Shown piece by piece: positions 9,630 to 17,518 of a DNA stretch of 24,368 nucleotides. The stretch spans positions 1 through 24,368 of the forward strand of contig JABYQR010000516.1 of NCBI GenBank assembly GCA_022592445.1. The letters are read 5' to 3'. How positions within the stretch are numbered: the stretch's first letter is position 1; the number at the start of each line of letters is the position of its first letter. Made by a program: the position numbers and the translations under genes. This DNA comes from Cytidiella melzeri. Lineage: Eukaryota; Basidiomycota; Agaricomycetes; Polyporales; Irpicaceae. Under the pieces are notes generated by a model. That model did no database searches and was not told the origin of the DNA. It saw only the letters and a program-made list of their open reading frames with translations.

Positions 9630-9787
9630 CATTGGGGGTGGACATGTTGTTGCTGGGTACGGGGTAGTGGTGGGTGAAGGAAGAAAAGTTGAAGTCCAGC
9701 ATTTGCACACTCTCAGGACTTTATACCAAAACTCCAGATCTCCAATGCGGATACATTAGAAGCATTGCCCTCAGGGGTTCGGGCCTT

Positions 9788-9797
9788 AAGGGGGAGG
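9788..9797 (+). other. Polypurine tract of element A
   Basis: AAGGGGGAGG lies three bases before the 3' LTR start at 9801. It is the expected plus-strand primer for reverse transcription and fixes the left edge of the LTR. Confidence 0.88.
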
Positions 9798-9800
9798 TAC

Positions 9801-10106
9801 TGTTACAACCCGGTCCAACCACCCGACTTCACATGACCTCCGCACCCGAACACCGCGCCGCATACTCCGCATCTCCGCACTGACGTCATCATGATCCTTA
9901 TCATCTGTTTCCTTTACATCATGCTGTGTACAATTCTCTTATCGCTCCGCCAGCATGCGCATTTCCCTTTGTTCCGCTCTCGTCTACTCCTATCGGACTT
10001 GAAGTCATTGTAGTATATATACAAGACCCAACTGTAGTAAATAAGCAATTCAAATATTGAATAAGACTCCCCTTCTTATCCTCTCTTCATCTGCATTTGA
10101 CTTCAC
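9801..10106 (+). repeat. 3' LTR of element A, truncated by element B
   Basis: The LTR starts TGTTACAACC after the polypurine tract. From 9865 it matches the window start. It is cut at 10106 by the TGTTGCGAAG terminus of element B; the 5' copy continues as another sequence from this point. TTCAC at 10102-10106 would be the left target-site duplication of B; its partner is expected outside the window. It keeps the TATA box and the RNA-start bases (10047-10055). Confidence 0.88.
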
Positions 10107-10923
10107 TGTTGCGAAGCGACTGCTGTGATACTGATAACCCTAAACAAGGGTGGAGAAGAGGAGGAGTGGAAGTGGAAGTGGATCTCCAACGGCGACAACG
10201 AGGTCAAAGTCGATGATAAGCAGTCAAGCAGGCTCAGAGGCCGGATACTAGCAGTGCAAATGACAGAGTTAATAAGGTATGATACTAAGTTACATGCAGT
10301 AACTCACCTAGCAGTGCAAATGACAGAGAGGTCAAGATGCAGAGCTAGGGAGGGTAAGGGCTACTATATATACTGTGGCTGGGTGGTCTGTGCACATGTT
10401 CCCACACTAGGGACTGGAGTAACTGTGGGGCTGGGGTAACAATAGAACAATAAGGGACCAGGGTCACTGTCAAGGACCTGAGTAACTGTCAAGGACCTGA
10501 GTAACTGTCAAGGACCAGGGTACGTAGAACAATAGAGCTAGAACAATAGAACAATAGAACAATAGGATAAGAACAATAGAACAATAGAAACTGGGGGAAT
10601 CCCTGGGGAATCCCTAACAATAGACAGAAGACAATAGTCGAAAGACAATAGAACAATGAGAACTGGGGGAATCCCTGGGGAATCCCTAACAATGGAATGA
10701 GAACAATAGAACAATAGCCTAGGTTGATCTGGAACCGCTCCAGATGGAGTCTAGGGTTTGGGTCTGGACTATTGATAAATAAGGCAGGATGTCACGTGAC
10801 CCGGGTTAGGGTTAGGTCCGGTAACACTCCTAGCCGGAAAATAAGCGCTCTAGATAGGCGCCTAAGGCTGTAAACTTGTGACAATATTGGAAAAATCCGG
10901 TCTCTGTTGGACTATCCACGTCA
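10107..10923 (-). repeat. 3' LTR of element B (817 bp)
   Basis: On the minus strand it starts TGACGTGGATAGTCC after the polypurine tract and ends CGCTTCGCAACA. It contains a TATA box (10365-10372) followed 34 nt later by the inferred RNA start. Its U3 part is crowded with short repeats: about twelve CAATAG motifs (10439-10722), three 19-bp AGTAACTGTCAAGGACCTG units (about 10457-10522) and two pairs of GGGGAATCCCT (10592-10615 and 10663-10687). A palindromic GTCACGTGAC lies at 10791-10800. Confidence 0.9.
10329..10372 (-). promoter_or_regulatory. Core promoter and inferred RNA start in the element B 3' LTR
   Basis: Minus-strand TATATATA at 10372-10365 is followed 34 nt on by ATCTTGACCT (10338-10329), the reverse complement of the primer site beside the 5' LTR at 18729-18738. 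The same spacing is kept in the LTRs at 18741 and 19398. Confidence 0.65.
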
Positions 10924-10937
10924 TTACCCCCCTCCTA
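10924..10937 (-). other. Polypurine tract of element B
   Basis: On the minus strand AGGAGGGGGG directly precedes the LTR start, separated only by TAA. The identical tract lies at 20143-20156 in element D. Confidence 0.85.
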
Positions 10938-10941
10938 AAAT

Positions 10942-13425
10942 TCATCGCCTCGATGAACTAAGACCAGGGACTCTACCATCTGCCCACTCGAGGTCAGATG
11001 CAATAGCTTCTGTGATGTTCTCCAACGGTTTCCAAGGGATGGAGTCGAAGAGTGCTTTGGGTTATTCCTGAGGTGCATTGGTATGTCTGGCGTGGAACTC
11101 TGCAATGCTCTCTTTCGCATTGGTCATATTTACTGCAGGTTCCCACGTTACATCGCCTTCTCCATAGCCTTTCCATTTGACTAGGTACTGCATTTGTCTC
11201 CGATAGATCTGACTGTCTAGGATCTTCTCGACTCCGTAGACTTGTTGATCATCTACTATGATCGGTGCTGGTGGCTCCGGTATAAGGCCGTTTACTTCGT
11301 TTCCTCGGTACGGAGATAGCCGTTCAACATTGATGTTGTCATGAATACAATATCCGGATTTGAGTTTGATCCGATATGTATGTTCACCGGTTTTCTGAAG
11401 GACTGTGAAAGGACCAAGCTGTCTAGGCCCTAGCTTGTCAGACTGCTGATGTACTTTGACATTCTTGGAAGACAACCATACGAGGTCCCCTTCCTTGAAG
11501 ACTGGAGTAGTTCTGCGGGTGTATGCGGAAGCTTCGGCCATCTTTTCCTTAGATAGATGCGAGGCAGCTTTGGCTTCTGCGCGGACTTGTCTGAGTTTTT
11601 CTAGACGTGCATCTAGATGAGGCATTCAGCTGTGACGTCCGACTGGTATGGTGAAATCCGGTAGGTACCCGTACATGACTTCAAACGGAGAGTGCTGTGT
11701 AGATGAGTTGACACGAGAGTTGATGGCAAATTCAGCCACTGGGATGTATTCTGCCCAATCATCTTGTCGTTGATCAACAAAGAGTCGTAGAATCTTTTCT
11801 ACTTCTTGGTTGACTCTTTCCGTTTGACCGTTAGCCTGAGGATGATAGGCTGTAGTCATAGCGCCAGTGATACCTAGTCGTTTATACAACGCTTGCATTA
11901 CTCGGGCCGCAAACTGAGGTCCTCTATCAGATATGAATTGTCGGGGAATACCATGGAGCCTGAAGACTTCTTTGATGTGGAGGTTGGCTATGCCGTCAGC
12001 TGTAACAGTAGATTGGGTCGGGATGACGTGACTCTGTTTGCTATACAAGTCTGTGTATACTGCAATCATGTCAAATCCGTTGCTTCGTGGAAGAGGTCCA
12101 ACTAAGTCTACACCAACCACCTGCCAGGGTCCATCTGGTACTTTGATTGGCTGTTTCGGAACGACAGGATGCTGCGCCGGTGTGGTTCGCTGACATTTGT
12201 CGCATCCAAGTACGTACTGCTCTACGAATGATGCCATGCGAGGCCACCAATAATGCCGAGTTACTAATTCTAGGGTTGCATGTTTGCCAGGATGTCCTGC
12301 CGGTAACGCATCATGGCATCGTCGTACAATCTCCCTGCGAACTTCGCAATCCTTCGGAATGTACAGCTTCCCTTTGTAGTACACTAGTCCATTGTCTTCC
12401 TCCCACTCAAGTCCACCATTGGTCAACTTCCGGGGTCCATCCTTCCTAAGCTTGGCTAGTCCCTGGACTACCTCTGCTTCTCGAATACTGATGTCCTTAA
12501 TCCGTGACTCTAACGGATCAGGTTCCGAGGTACTTGAGGCGGCTATTGTCTGGAAGTATTCGGGTTTCAGTACAACTTGTTCCTTGTTGTCTGATGCATC
12601 TAAAACTTCCAAGGTTCTGACCCGGGATAATGGGTCGCCTTGAGTGAGGGTCTTTCCAGGTTTGTGCGTTAAAACAAAGTCAAACCGGCTCAGATACAAA
12701 GACCACCGAGCTTGTCATCTGGACAGGTCCTGGGCGGTACGCCAATACTGCAGATTCTGATGATCTGTGATGATCTCGAAGGGTGCGGGTAATCCTTCCA
12801 GATAATGACGCCAATCTTCGAGAGCTCTGATGGTAGCGAGCATTTCTCGATCAAAGATCTCATAGTTTCGTTCTGCTTCGGCCATAGACTGAGACCGAAA
12901 CGCTACTGGGTGCCATTGTCCATCCTCTAATTTCTGCAGTAGAACTCCTCCAGTTGCAAAGCCAGACGCATCAACTTCAATACGTGTGGGGCGATCGGGT
13001 TCCCATGTGACTAGAATAGGTTCCTGAGTGAATGCATCCTTGAGCATCTGAAAGGCGTTCTGCTGTGCTTCTCCCCACTTCCAAGGTTGGTCTTTCTTGG
13101 TGAGATTGTGGAGGGGACGAGTATGCCGTGCAAAGTTCTTGATGAAACGTCGGTAGAAGTTGGTAAATCCAATGAAGCCGCGTACATCACGGAGGTTCTG
13201 TGGTACCGGCCAGTTGGTGATAGCTTCTATTTTACCCGAGTCCATACGGATCTTTCCGTTACCAATGATTAAACCTAGGTACTCGACTTGTGACTGTTCA
13301 AATTCGCATTTTTCGGGGCGAAGATACAAGTTGTTGGCTTCAAGTCGAGATAGTACCTCATGAACAATTTTCCGGTGTTCTGTAATGTCTGAACTGAAGA
13401 CAAGGATGTCATCTAAGTACACCAA
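10942..13425 (-). pseudogene. pol: Pol of element B, C-terminal block: RT from YLDD, RNase H, integrase, chromodomain
   Basis: After the solo LTR at 13426 the frame resumes directly at the YLDD codons of RT and runs through RNase H (EVDASGFATG, ITDHQNLQYW), integrase (His/Cys region with CDKC; VGVDLVG, ISDRGPQF and QTERVNQEVEK carrying Asp, Asp and Glu) and a C-terminal chromodomain (VEKILDSQ ... YLVKWKGYGEGDVTWEP). The natural stop corresponds to 10942-10944, just before the polypurine tract. Compared with element D it has TGA at 12715-12717 (CGA in D), TGA at 11626-11628 and TAA at 11062-11064. The integrase-chromodomain half is otherwise well preserved. Confidence 0.92.
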
Positions 13426-14142
13426 TGTTACGAACGGTCTTCACACCCTATTATTTTCCTTTACTTCTTCGATTACCTTGATAACCAGTTATCTTCTTTA
13501 CAATTGCCTTGACGATCCAACTCGTCTTTCCTCCATCATTCCCTGATCCACATCGCCTCCGTTCAACACGGACTATTATGTTATCAGTTGCCTTCTGATG
13601 TCCATTCAAACCTCGGACCTAACTCCGATTGGTTACCATTGCTTTGGTTCAACCCTCGGCCTTTCCATACCTCCGTTACCACTCCATCGGGTCCAACCCC
13701 GCCTATCCCCTGTTTCGGATCCAACTCCGTCTATCCCCTGTTCCGGGTTCAACCCCTTCTCTATTGATCTTTGCCTCATGTTTTACCTTTCTATTGTTCC
13801 TTGTTCCCGCACCTTGACGGTCTTTTCTCTCATTGGCTTTCCAGAGTAGTGGCTGTTCTCTGTGCATTGTTCTTCCTTTCTGTTTCTCCAATTTGCTACC
13901 ACTACCTCGGACTGATCCAAAAGTAGTTAGGTCAACATGTATAAATAGCCGTTAGACATGGGGCTAGAACCTCAGTCTATCCACTTCGTATCAATATTTC
14001 TTCTATCGAACCATCATCTGTCTGCCACTGTGCTTGACAGCGACCGCGCGGCCTAGACCATCATCAGACCTTGAGTGTAGCTACACCAAGGGGTTCTGAC
14101 CTGACAACTTGTCCCTTGACAATAGTCGGTCTTAATAACCGA
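13421..14142 (+). repeat. Target-site duplication ACCAA/ACCGA around solo LTR F
   Basis: ACCAA (13421-13425) and ACCGA (14138-14142) flank the insertion and differ by one transition. Element D shows the uninterrupted site, where removing the insert and one duplicate gives a continuous KVSVYLDD coding sequence. This supports a 5-bp duplication that has since mutated. Confidence 0.75.
13426..14137 (+). mobile_element. Solo LTR, family F, inserted in RT of element B
   Basis: A 712-bp unit begins TGTTACGAACGG and ends GGTCTTAATA. A TGTTA...TAACA terminal inverted repeat is expected, so the final CA appears mutated to TA. TATAAATAG at 13940-13948 shows a plus-strand promoter. A roughly 30-bp imperfect tandem repeat around TATCCCCTGTTTCGGATCCA lies at about 13690-13757. 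No coding sequence is seen. It differs from the LTRs of A, B/D and family E. Confidence 0.8.
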
Positions 14143-14651
14143 GACCTTTGCTTCCGCAATGAGATTGGCAAAGATGGAGTTCATCATTGCTTGAAACGTG
14201 GCCAGAGAGTTGGTCATGCCGAACAACATCACCTTGGGCTCGAACAGCCCTCGGTTTGTCACAAATGCACCCTTCCATTCGTCATTTTCCTTGATCCGAA
14301 TGTTATGGTAACCCCATCGTACGTCAAACTTGGTGAAGACTTTGGCTTGACGAAGCCGATTGGTAATATCTGATACCAAGGGGAGTGGGTAGCGGTTTTT
14401 GATTGTGATGTCATTCAACCGTCAATAATCCTGAACAAGCCGAAGCTTGCCGTCCTTCTTCTTGACAAAGAATACCGGTGAGGCCATGGGCGACTTGGCT
14501 GGGACAATATATCCTTTCGCTAGGTTTTCCTCAATAAACTTGTCTAACTCTGCTTGTTCATTTGGAGACATGGGGTAGACCTTGGATCTGAACATCTTTG
14601 GGTTCTCGGTCAGATCAATCGTATGATCCCAGGGCTGATGCTCGGGGAGAC
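14138..14651 (-). pseudogene. pol: Pol of element B, middle block: N-terminal half of RT
   Basis: This block lies between the two solo LTRs and encodes the RT fingers and palm up to the codons just before YLDD. Recognisable segments are [35 protein letters not shown] (first catalytic Asp) and [12 protein letters not shown] at 14422-14424 replaces a CGA Arg codon found in element D. Joined to the flanking blocks and compared with D, no other break is evident. On the minus strand, transcription would enter from 14651 and leave at 14138. Confidence 0.92.
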
Positions 14652-15415
14652 TGTCATGGATGGCCTGACAAGCCCTTAATTTTCGCAATTTACCTCTTGT
14701 TTTTATCTGTAAAACTCCGGGCTGCAGCTCAGTTGCAACCTTCCCTGCATACACTCCCTTTTCACGTCTATTAAGCGCCCGTATCACGTGGCTTAGACGC
14801 TCCACACGGTCACATTACTTGCTACTACGTCACACTGGCATGTGACTTAGCTTAAGTAAGACCACATGGCTACAAGCACATGGCTCAGCCCATAGCTAGG
14901 GTTTGACGTCATAGATACTGTCCACATGGGCTCCTTATTGTTCTTTCCTTATTGTTCTCTTTATGGAAGGATGTTCTCACAGGTGTGGGAATGGAATACA
15001 ATAGTTGGTCTCCTTTTAGATAGATTCTCTCACGGCTAGAGTTCTTGGCAAGGTCTAGACAATAACTATTGTTCTCCTTTAGGTAGTTCTTTTGTTCTTT
15101 GTTCACATGGCTTCTTGCAAAGCCTGCCCTCAACATGGTCTGTGCGCAGGTCCCTGAAGTCTATATAAGCAGCTACATGTACGCTCCTAGCCCCCATCTC
15201 GACCTCTTGGTCTTTACTGGGCTAGGTAAGCAAACCCCTCCTGTACTACATAGCTAGTAGTACCCAATACTAACTTGGTCTTTACTGGGCTAGCAACTTG
15301 AACAAAGTCTGATAGCTGGTGAAAGCATTGTGCTCTACGCCTGCCACCACCTCCTCGTTGTTTTCCACTCCGTGTCCCTGTTAGTTGCGTCGAGCTTCGT
15401 CTCCGTGACAGAGAC
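14647..15415 (+). repeat. 5-bp target-site duplication GAGAC around solo LTR E copy 2
   Basis: GAGAC at 14647-14651 and 15411-15415 flank the TG...CA unit. Element D has the empty site, where the pol coding sequence is continuous (SQRLPEHQPW), confirming a clean insertion with a 5-bp duplication. Confidence 0.93.
14652..15410 (+). mobile_element. Solo LTR, family E, copy 2
   Basis: A 759-bp unit, TGTCATGGATGG ... CTCCGTGACA, is the second copy of the unit at 787-1544 and is inserted between the protease and RT coding parts of element B. It has TATATAAG at 15162-15169, CACGTG at 14785-14790 and the same 20-base direct repeat at 15206-15225 and 15274-15293. Its promoter is opposed to element B. 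Confidence 0.93.
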
Positions 15416-16240
15416 GCTGTGATGCTTCTTCTGAGAAGACTTTCTGGTGTCTGCGGTATTCCTCTGGAACCATCTGTTCGAACGTCCATTGTTCTTTGGA
15501 TTGATGGGCTTTAGCAGCGATGTCTGTGAAGTACGTAAAGCTAGCACAGGACCAAAGTTCTTCTTTTGTGTCCTGAATGATACCGGCTCTGAGCCAGGCT
15601 TGTCTCTGCTTCCGATTGGCTGTGATAGACTGGAAGGGTTTGAAGTCGTCTTCGGCTTCCAGTTCCATTTCTCCGGTAGCCCAATTGATCTTAGGATTTG
15701 CTTTGCGAAGCCAGGGTAGACCTAGAATGCAGTCTTCTGGTCCGATGTCTGTGACCAAAAAGGTTGTGTTTTCTTTGATAGCTCCAACTTGTAGTTCGAG
15801 CTCTGCTCTGTGTGTTATATGTCCTCCTTGATTTAGAGTCCCATCGATGTTATGGAGTGGGATCTGTCTTTCTAAGGGGACCGTACGTACTCGGTGCCGA
15901 TTGACAAAGTCTTGACTCAGGAATAAAGCGGTGGCTCCTGAGTCAATCATGGCTTTGATGCCTTGTTCTCTAAATACTCATTTGAGCGTGATAGGAACTC
16001 GGAAGTGCATGCTAAGCGGGTCTATTTCTGGTACTATGCAGGACGACAAGGTTTCGAAGTAGTTATACATGTCGTTAGATAAAACTGAAGGCTGCGAATT
16101 GGGCTGTTGCGCGGGACAGGCGTTTACTACAGGGGAGTTAAAAACTGTGTCCGTGGGGGAATCATCATTGTCCTCCACTTCTTCTATGTAGGTCTTTTTA
16201 GAGGGACTCGAGGGTGCGGTTTCACCTGGAGTCCTTTCTA
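15411..16240 (-). pseudogene. pol: Pol of element B, N-terminal block: protease
   Basis: The frame is -1 to gag and opens at the gag stop (TTT TTA GAA). It carries an acidic N-terminus (EDNDDSPTD), then TGA at 15978-15980 (GGA in element D), then the aspartic protease core with MIDSGATALF (catalytic Asp) and CILGLPWLRKANP. It continues through a linker (KEELWSCASF) to QR at the solo LTR. The protease would release Gag and Pol products. Element D has the same segment without the stop. Confidence 0.9.
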
Positions 16241-16245
16241 AAAAT
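16204..16245 (-). promoter_or_regulatory. Candidate -1 frameshift site of element B gag-pol
   Basis: The minus strand reads GGGATTTTTAG, where gag ends TTT TAG and pol continues in -1 as TTT TTA. A 6-bp stem, GGACTC (16234-16229) with GAGTCC (16209-16204), follows 3 bases after the stop. The run and stem are kept in element D. It is not a full X XXY YYZ heptamer, so slippage would involve one tRNA at the stop codon. Confidence 0.45.
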
Positions 16246-17494
16246 CCCTTTGATTTCCCAGCTGCTTGACTTGGTCCGTGAGTGACAACATCTGCTTCAT
16301 GATGGCATCATAATCAAACGGAGTTGAAGACGAAGAGCTGGCAGCAGTTGCAGCTGGCGGGGTAGGTAATGGCCTTGCAGACGAGGATGACGAGGGGGCC
16401 GGAGTGGATGGATCAAACAGGGTACTAGCAGCCACCTTTTGTTGCCTAGGTGGGTACCCAAGGAACCGGCTTTGGCAAACTTGCGTCTGATGGTTGCCAC
16501 CACAATGTCCACAAAGTTCACGATCATGTTTTCCATCCTTCTTCTGGTGATCCTTTGATCCGCATCCGTAACATCTGCCATTCATTGCTTTCATGAAGTC
16601 AGCGCGTGTTTTCCCATTGGGACCGACTTTGGTGGCGTCAATTTCCATAGCATTGGAATCCCGAGATGGTTGGACGAAAGGAGCCGGGGACGAGGTGGAG
16701 ACCAGGGTGGATTTGAACACGTTGGGGATTGTTCGACCTTGTTCACGAGCTTTTTCCTGAGCTCGGACACGAAGACGATTGTCGATGTTGGTGGCTACAT
16801 TGATTAGGTCGACGAGGGTGACATGGGACCGTGCAGTGTGGACCAGTTCATCCTTGATGGTGGTGCTCAGATGTTCATAATACCGATCTCTGAGATCCTG
16901 TGTCGAGTATCCTGTCCTGTCCATGATTTCCCGGAATCGGGCCGTGTATTCTGGAACCGTCTTTTTGCCTTGCCACAGCTCCCTGAGCTTGGCCTCAGCA
17001 TCCACCATTTCATCAACCGGTTCAAATTGTGCTTTGAACGCTGTCCTGAAGTCATCCCAGTCACCGTTGAATGCCATTTGATGGCTGGCAATCAAATCCA
17101 TATGGGGCGTAGCCCAAACTGCCGCATCTTCTGTCATAAACGACAGGGTGGACGAGATCCAGAGATGGTCTAACCGGGTCTGACCACCTTGGGTATTGTA
17201 CGGCGACAGCTTCTCATTAAACTGTGCGTACATTGAGAAGGCAGCTAGAAAGCGATGCGCGTCACTACTTGCATTGCCCTTGAAACTAGCGGGTTTCTCT
17301 ACGACCCTTTCCCGTGACCTGTTGTTGACCGGTTGCTGGTTTTGAACCAGCGCTGTGATGGCTTGTGTCAGCTGTTGCTGACCGAGGAGTAGTGCGTGCA
17401 GAAGCTGTTCTGCAGTGGGAGGTGGGGATGATTCTTGTGCAGGGGCTGGGGTAGCTGCCCTGGAAGCATGTTGGGACACGTTGGTGGAATCCAT
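16238..17494 (-). CDS. gag: Gag of element B
   Basis: The frame has 418 codons with an intact Gag domain: about residues 60-240, including ASFKGNASSDAHRFLAAF, FMTEDAAVWA and LRELWQGKKTVPEYTARF. A basic linker follows. A tandem zinc-knuckle region lies at 16475-16573: CYGCGSKDH without a fourth Cys at the usual place, then CGHCGGNHQTQVC with three residues instead of four before His. The C-terminus is Ser/Pro-rich and ends in a short heptad-like segment (IMKQMLSLTDQVKQLG). Gag would form particles and package RNA. The ATG at 17494 is chosen because Gag homology begins soon after, but the frame upstream is the same one used by the preceding ORF, separated only by a TGA at 17519. Confidence 0.88.
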   Translation of the reverse strand: MDSTNVSQHASRAATPAPAQESSPPPTAEQLLHALLLGQQQLTQAITALVQNQQPVNNRSRERVVEKPASFKGNASSDAHRFLAAFSMYAQFNEKLSPYNTQGGQTRLDHLWISSTLSFMTEDAAVWATPHMDLIASHQMAFNGDWDDFRTAFKAQFEPVDEMVDAEAKLRELWQGKKTVPEYTARFREIMDRTGYSTQDLRDRYYEHLSTTIKDELVHTARSHVTLVDLINVATNIDNRLRVRAQEKAREQGRTIPNVFKSTLVSTSSPAPFVQPSRDSNAMEIDATKVGPNGKTRADFMKAMNGRCYGCGSKDHQKKDGKHDRELCGHCGGNHQTQVCQSRFLGYPPRQQKVAASTLFDPSTPAPSSSSSARPLPTPPAATAASSSSSTPFDYDAIMKQMLSLTDQVKQLGNQRDF

Positions 17495-17518
17495 CTGGTA
17501 CTGTTCCTGCGTGAAGGT

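Larger units (their letters stand above)
8276..9645 (-). pseudogene. Antisense gene of element A: Zn2Cys6-like, coiled-coil protein, spliced, two stops
   Basis: The gene lies between pol and the polypurine tract, opposite to gag-pol. The start at 9645 gives exon 1 of 16 bases. Splicing out 9571-9629 joins a frame that runs to 8276, about 436 codons, with TGA at 9446-9448 and TAG at 9194-9196. Order: Glu/Ala/Lys/Arg-rich probable coiled coil (9560-9270); acidic tract (about 9165-9080); basic TPKKKKAQ; six cysteines spaced C-x2-C-x6-C-x12-C-x2-C-x6-C (8876-8977), the Zn(II)2Cys6 spacing; a Ser/Thr/Pro linker with basic clusters RKRKG and LKKKK; a second coiled coil (about 8530-8300); and a Lys-rich tail. 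A nuclear, DNA- or chromatin-binding protein is inferred. An in-frame ATG at 9708 is a possible earlier start. Product name unknown. Confidence 0.7.
1..10106 (+). mobile_element. Element A: Ty3/Gypsy chromovirus, interrupted by element B
   Basis: This is a near-complete LTR retrotransposon read left to right: 5' LTR, self-priming site, leader, gag, pol, antisense gene, polypurine tract and 3' LTR. The first 64 bases of the 5' LTR lie outside the window, as shown by aligning position 1 with 9865 of the 3' LTR. The 3' LTR ends abruptly at 10106, where element B starts with its own TG terminus, so the rest of A's LTR should lie beyond the right edge of the window. The two LTR copies align without gaps over 242 bases with about ten differences by eye, mostly transitions. 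The element is therefore not a fresh insertion. A nonsense codon in gag, another in pol and a one-base frameshift in RT make it non-autonomous. Confidence 0.9.

Noticed and set aside
8394..9667. Several plus-strand frames opposite the antisense gene, rich in Ser, Leu and Pro
   Set aside because: They are the complement of Glu/Lys/Ala-rich coiled-coil codons. The minus-strand frame has the intron, cysteine pattern and continuity.
10592..10615. GGGGAATCCCT as an NF-kappaB-like site
   Set aside because: The palindrome resembles that site, but fungi lack the factor, so only the repeat itself is reported.
10489..10692. Minus-strand frames with repeated GIPQGFPQF-like peptide in the B and C LTRs
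   Set aside because: They come from the GGGGAATCCCT and CAATAG tandem repeats and change with repeat number; no start context or conservation.
10800..10815. TTAGGGTTAGG, similar to fungal telomere repeat
   Set aside because: Only about two units, and the same bases recur at 20024 inside the sister LTR, so it is ordinary LTR sequence and not a telomere or interstitial array.
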